This document shows positions 61,097-64,000 of a stretch of 64,000 nt of DNA, piece by piece. This DNA comes from Erwinia sp. SLM-02 (GTDB taxonomy: Bacteria; Pseudomonadota; Gammaproteobacteria; Enterobacterales; Enterobacteriaceae). A program made the position numbers and the translations under genes. Under the pieces are notes generated by a model. It saw only the letters and a list, made by a program, of their open reading frames with translations. It searched no databases and had not been told where the DNA came from. Where the stretch lies: the NCBI RefSeq assembly GCF_037450285.1, contig NZ_JAQISN010000005.1, positions 248,001 to 312,000 on the forward strand, read 5' to 3'. The stretch's first letter is position 1, and the number at the start of each line of letters is the position of its first letter.

Positions 61097-62328
61097 AGAT
61101 GTTCCCGTAAATTGTCCTGTGACATACGCCAGATGGTCAAAGCGACCGAGGCGTTGAGATGAAACTGCGGTTGACCGACAGCGTAGCCGGTCAGCTTTTC
61201 AATTCGCTGAATGCGCTGATGTAGCGTATTGCGGTGGATGCCGAGCCGCTCGGCGGCCCTGACCACGTTGCCGTTCTCCTGAAGCAGGGTTTCCAGCGTC
61301 TCCATCAGCAGCCAGGGACTTTTGCGATCGCGCTCAATCAGGCAGCCGAGGGTGTCATGCATAAAATCGCTCAGCAGCGCAGGATCGCCGATGGCGGAGA
61401 GCAGCCGGATAAAGCCCAGCTGCTGGTAGTCGCTGATGCGCTGGGCCGGGCGCAGGTTTTCACTGAGATCCAGCGCCTGGCGTGCCTGCGACAGCGCGCG
61501 CTGATAGTCCTGTAACTGCTGCACCTTTGCCGACAGGCCGCACAGCAGCGACAGCCCCTCATTGCCTTCCGCCAGTTCGCGCAGCCACTGCTGCAACCAC
61601 GTTTTTTGCTGATAAAACGCCCCCTCCTCATCCGGGAGCAGGAAGATAAACATGTTGCCGCGTTCGACCAGCGGAAAGCCGTTGCCCTGCTGATTGAGCT
61701 GCTGCTGCAGGCGCTGGCGTAGGGTACGGCGCGCCTGCTGTAGCCAGGCTTCGGCCTGCTCAGGGGGAAACTGGCGAAACAGGTTCTGTATCCCCTCCAG
61801 GCGCAGCGCCGCCACCCGAAGCGGGCGGGTAAAATCCAGCCGCTGATGGACTGCCCGCTGCTGGAGCATCTGCAAATCGGGATAATCCCCGGTTAACAAC
61901 TGCATCAGAATATCGCGCTGCGACTGCAGCGCATTTTCACTGCGCACCAGGGCGGTACCAATCCGTTCGGTCACGATCACCATCTTCAGTAGATAGGGCT
62001 GTTCGATCAGCGGAATACCCAGCTCGTCGGCCAGCGCGATAAGGCGCGGCGGGATTGACTGAATATAGGCGTCACCGGTCAGGATCACCATCCCGGCGAT
62101 CCCGCGCTGTTTACCCTCCCTCAGCAGTTGGATCAGATTGTCCTCATCGCGGGGATGATTGATGCCGGTGATAAACACCAGCTCGCCGCCCATAATCCAG
62201 TCGGCGATGTTTTCATTTTCCGCCACGTAGTACCAGCGCACCGCCAGCTGTAACCCCTGCCCGCCCGCACGCAGCCGCAGGGCGGAAAGCCCGTCCAGCG
62301 CGAGGATGTCGCTCAGCGTCAGGCTCAT
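61093..62328 (-). CDS. PucR-family regulator of the cytosine operon
   Basis: The 411-residue protein has an N-terminal PucR domain (about 1-125; MSLTLSDILALDGLSALRLRAG, WYYVAENENIADWIMGGELVFITG) and a C-terminal helix-turn-helix (LLQENGNVVRAAERLGIHRNTLHQRIQRIEKLTG). The start lies two bases after the codB stop, which picks it over a longer frame inside codB. A regulator lodged between permease and deaminase genes differs from the two-gene codBA of E. coli. It probably activates the operon in response to cytosine or a purine/pyrimidine signal. Confidence 0.88.
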   Translation of the reverse strand: MSLTLSDILALDGLSALRLRAGGQGLQLAVRWYYVAENENIADWIMGGELVFITGINHPRDEDNLIQLLREGKQRGIAGMVILTGDAYIQSIPPRLIALADELGIPLIEQPYLLKMVIVTERIGTALVRSENALQSQRDILMQLLTGDYPDLQMLQQRAVHQRLDFTRPLRVAALRLEGIQNLFRQFPPEQAEAWLQQARRTLRQRLQQQLNQQGNGFPLVERGNMFIFLLPDEEGAFYQQKTWLQQWLRELAEGNEGLSLLCGLSAKVQQLQDYQRALSQARQALDLSENLRPAQRISDYQQLGFIRLLSAIGDPALLSDFMHDTLGCLIERDRKSPWLLMETLETLLQENGNVVRAAERLGIHRNTLHQRIQRIEKLTGYAVGQPQFHLNASVALTIWRMSQDNLREHL

Positions 62329-62330
62329 GG

Positions 62331-63599
62331 CTACTGCTCTGCGACCGAATCGGCGGCGGGATGGCGTTTGCCGAGGCGGGTCAGAGCAATGTAGACCAGC
62401 GCGGAAACGGTAATGCCCACCAGCGGGGCGATCCACGGTGACAGATAAGCCACCCCCGCCCCCACCGCGTAGGCGCCAAGCCCCGCCCCGTTAAAGCGCG
62501 GCAGGCGGGCCGTGTGCAGCAATGGATAGCGGCCGCCGCGATAGAACCAGTAGTCGGCGAGGATAACGCCGCCGATGGGGGGAATGATGCTGCCCAGCAG
62601 CACCAGGAACGGGATCAGCATTTCATACATGCCGCCAATGGCCAGCAGAATGCCAACGGCGGCGGAAGCGACGGTCAGGGTGCGGCGGCGCTCGCTGCGC
62701 AGCAGATGGCAGGCGGCAGCCGAGACGTTGTAAATCGTCGGCCCTTGAATGGTCAGCAGGTTGAGGCACAGCATCACCACCGCGGCGGCGGACAGCCCCT
62801 GCAAAATCAGCACCTCGACGATATCGGCCTGCTGGTAGACGATCGCACACCACGCCCCGGCCACAATCATCAGCCCGTTTCCCAGCAGAAAGCTGCCCAT
62901 ACTGGCGACGATGGCGGTGCGGCTGGAGCGGGCCAGACGCGTCCAGTTTGTTGCCTGGGTTGCCCCGCTGGCGAAGGTGCCGAAGACCATGGTGATGGCC
63001 GCCGACCAGGTCATAGTGTCGCTGGCGTCCGGCTTAATTTGGGTCATCGCCTGCCAGCCACCGGCGTGATGGGCCGCAATGTACATAGCAATCACCAGCA
63101 GAATAAACATCAGCGGCACCGTCACGCGGGACAGCGCATCCAGCCCCCTGTAGCCCACCAGCGCGGTGACGCAGAACAGGATACCGAAGACGATCATCAG
63201 CGGAACGGTCATCGCGTCGGGTATGCCGAGGATCTTGACCAGTGAAATGGCCACGGTCGCCGTCCCCCAGGCGTACCAGCCCAGCTCAGCGAAGCCCAGA
63301 ATAAAATCAGCCAGCCTGCTGCCTGCTTCACCGAAGCAAAACCGTCCCATCAGCACGGTATTCAGCCCGCTGCGAGCCGCGATCCAGCCGAGCGACGCGG
63401 CATAGAGGGCCAGCAGCAGGTTACCGATAACGGCAATCCACAGCAGGTTAACGATGGAAAACGAGACGCCCAGTTTTCCTCCCGCAAACATCGTGCCGGT
63501 AAAGAACGTGAAGCTGAACAGGACCATGGAAATCGAAAATAGACCCTTGCGCCCCGAGGCGGGCGCTTCAACGAGCGGAAAATCATTGCTGTTTGACAT
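62331..63599 (-). CDS. codB: CodB, cytosine permease (NCS1 family)
   Basis: This 422-residue inner-membrane symporter is close to E. coli CodB (419). Features are about 12 helices, SFTFFTGTMFAGGKLGVSF near 28-46, GWYAWGTATVAIS, and ATNWTRLARSSRTAI. The start MSNSNDFPLVEAP follows AGGGGTTCACT and is preferred to a longer in-frame option lacking a ribosome-binding site. It is the first gene of the operon, with a candidate sigma-54 promoter 43 bp upstream. Confidence 0.92.
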   Translation of the reverse strand: MSNSNDFPLVEAPASGRKGLFSISMVLFSFTFFTGTMFAGGKLGVSFSIVNLLWIAVIGNLLLALYAASLGWIAARSGLNTVLMGRFCFGEAGSRLADFILGFAELGWYAWGTATVAISLVKILGIPDAMTVPLMIVFGILFCVTALVGYRGLDALSRVTVPLMFILLVIAMYIAAHHAGGWQAMTQIKPDASDTMTWSAAITMVFGTFASGATQATNWTRLARSSRTAIVASMGSFLLGNGLMIVAGAWCAIVYQQADIVEVLILQGLSAAAVVMLCLNLLTIQGPTIYNVSAAACHLLRSERRRTLTVASAAVGILLAIGGMYEMLIPFLVLLGSIIPPIGGVILADYWFYRGGRYPLLHTARLPRFNGAGLGAYAVGAGVAYLSPWIAPLVGITVSALVYIALTRLGKRHPAADSVAEQ

Positions 63600-63641
63600 A
63601 GTGAACCCCTGAGTGGCTGTCTGAATGGCTATGCCAGTAAC

Positions 63642-63658
63642 AGCAAGAGTTATGCCAG
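63642..63658 (-). promoter_or_regulatory. Sigma-54 promoter candidate for codB-pucR-codA
   Basis: On the minus strand CTGGCATAACTCTTGCT fits the -24/-12 consensus TGGCAy-N5-TTGCw with the required ten bases between GG and GC. Transcription would begin about 32 bases before codB. Nitrogen control of cytosine use makes this reasonable. Confidence 0.6.
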
Positions 63659-63932
63659 AAATTGCTGGGCAGAGGCACCACAGGAAAGTGGGCACTCTGC
63701 ACATAAAAGAGTATGAACGTGCGGGTAATTGTCAGGAAATTGTGCAAGGTGCAGGCTTTCGCACCATGACGGAGCAGCGGTGAGCATATGCACATCTACT
63801 CAAAGTTCGTTGGCCTTTATTTTAAAAAAAAACTAACATTGCGCCTCTTTTTTACATGTGATTAACAAACCTTACCCTTTGTAAGGCTTTAGCATTGCCG
63901 TTATCGCATGTGTTACACCTAAGGGAACATTT
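63659..63932. other. Divergent upstream region of codB and the last gene
   Basis: This region holds the presumed activator sites for codB and the promoter of the gene at 63933. A small hairpin CCTTAC-CCTTT-GTAAGG lies at about 63872-63888. No PurR box of the E. coli cod type was found, and no gene is seen. Confidence 0.4.
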
Positions 63933-64000
63933 ATGTCGGGTCACAAAAACACCAAAGCGGCGGCCGCATGGCTGACGGTTTTGGGTGCCATCATTCTGCT
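63933..64000 (+). CDS. Start of an unidentified membrane-targeted protein, truncated by window end
   Basis: An ATG preceded by AAGGGAACATTT opens MSGHKNTKAAAAWLTVLGAI, a basic N-terminus running into a hydrophobic segment, before the window ends. This looks like an inner-membrane protein or signal anchor. Too little is visible to name it. Confidence 0.5.
   Translation, partial: MSGHKNTKAAAAWLTVLGAIIL

Noticed and set aside
63740..63770. GTGC-rich repeats upstream of codB as NtrC enhancer sites.
   Set aside because: The half-sites are in the wrong relative orientation for the TGCAC-GTGCA consensus.

Overview
The window is a stretch of bacterial chromosome that is gene-dense, GC-rich and typical of Enterobacterales. 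The bet genes, the IutA receptor, the codBA genes and a complete galactan (gan) locus laid out as in soft-rot enterobacteria point to a plant- or soil-associated member such as Erwinia, Pantoea or a relative. The genus is inferred and not shown. No rRNA, tRNA, CRISPR array, insertion sequence or prophage was recognised.

Layout. 1-5761: choline to glycine betaine osmoprotection (betT divergent from betIBA). 5844-9865: a haem-sensor diguanylate cyclase and the Fur-controlled aerobactin receptor iutA, with no aerobactin synthesis genes beside it. 9966-11572: an intact HipA/HipB-type toxin-antitoxin pair. 11873-21795: a self-contained unit made of a peptide-type ABC importer, M20 peptidase, D-cysteine desulfhydrase-like enzyme, ornithine-cyclodeaminase-like enzyme, sulfurtransferase and a GntR regulator. 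It is bounded at both ends by near-identical palindromes. 21792-28592: a FecI/FecR-controlled hydroxamate siderophore uptake operon (sigma factor, anti-sigma regulator, STN-type receptor, FhuD, FhuB) without its ATPase. 28823-31614: an exported TIM-barrel isomerase with two perfect LacI-type operators, and an LprI-like secreted protein.

31703-34519: L-fuconate dehydratase and an ACS-family transporter separated by a perfect 18-bp hairpin. 34964-46207: the gan locus (ganK, ganEFGAB, an orphan EIIB-like protein, porin ganL, repressor ganR), with shared operators and CRP sites. 46219-46747: a broken second HipBA locus. 46963-51384: a second beta-galactosidase with a GPH symporter and an AraC-like regulator. 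51619-52121: a VOC protein behind a SoxR-type promoter. 52341-59502: a LacI regulator, sugar porter, IolE-like and IolI-like enzymes and a membrane PQQ dehydrogenase, read here as a possible periplasmic cyclitol oxidation route. 59858-63599: codB-pucR-codA cytosine use with a candidate sigma-54 promoter. A partial gene starts at 63933.

The best candidate for an undescribed system is the GntR-bounded peptide/sulfur unit (11873-21795). The PQQ/IolE cluster and the SoxR-driven VOC gene come next. All functional statements rest on reading the sequence and remembered family knowledge; no database search was run.
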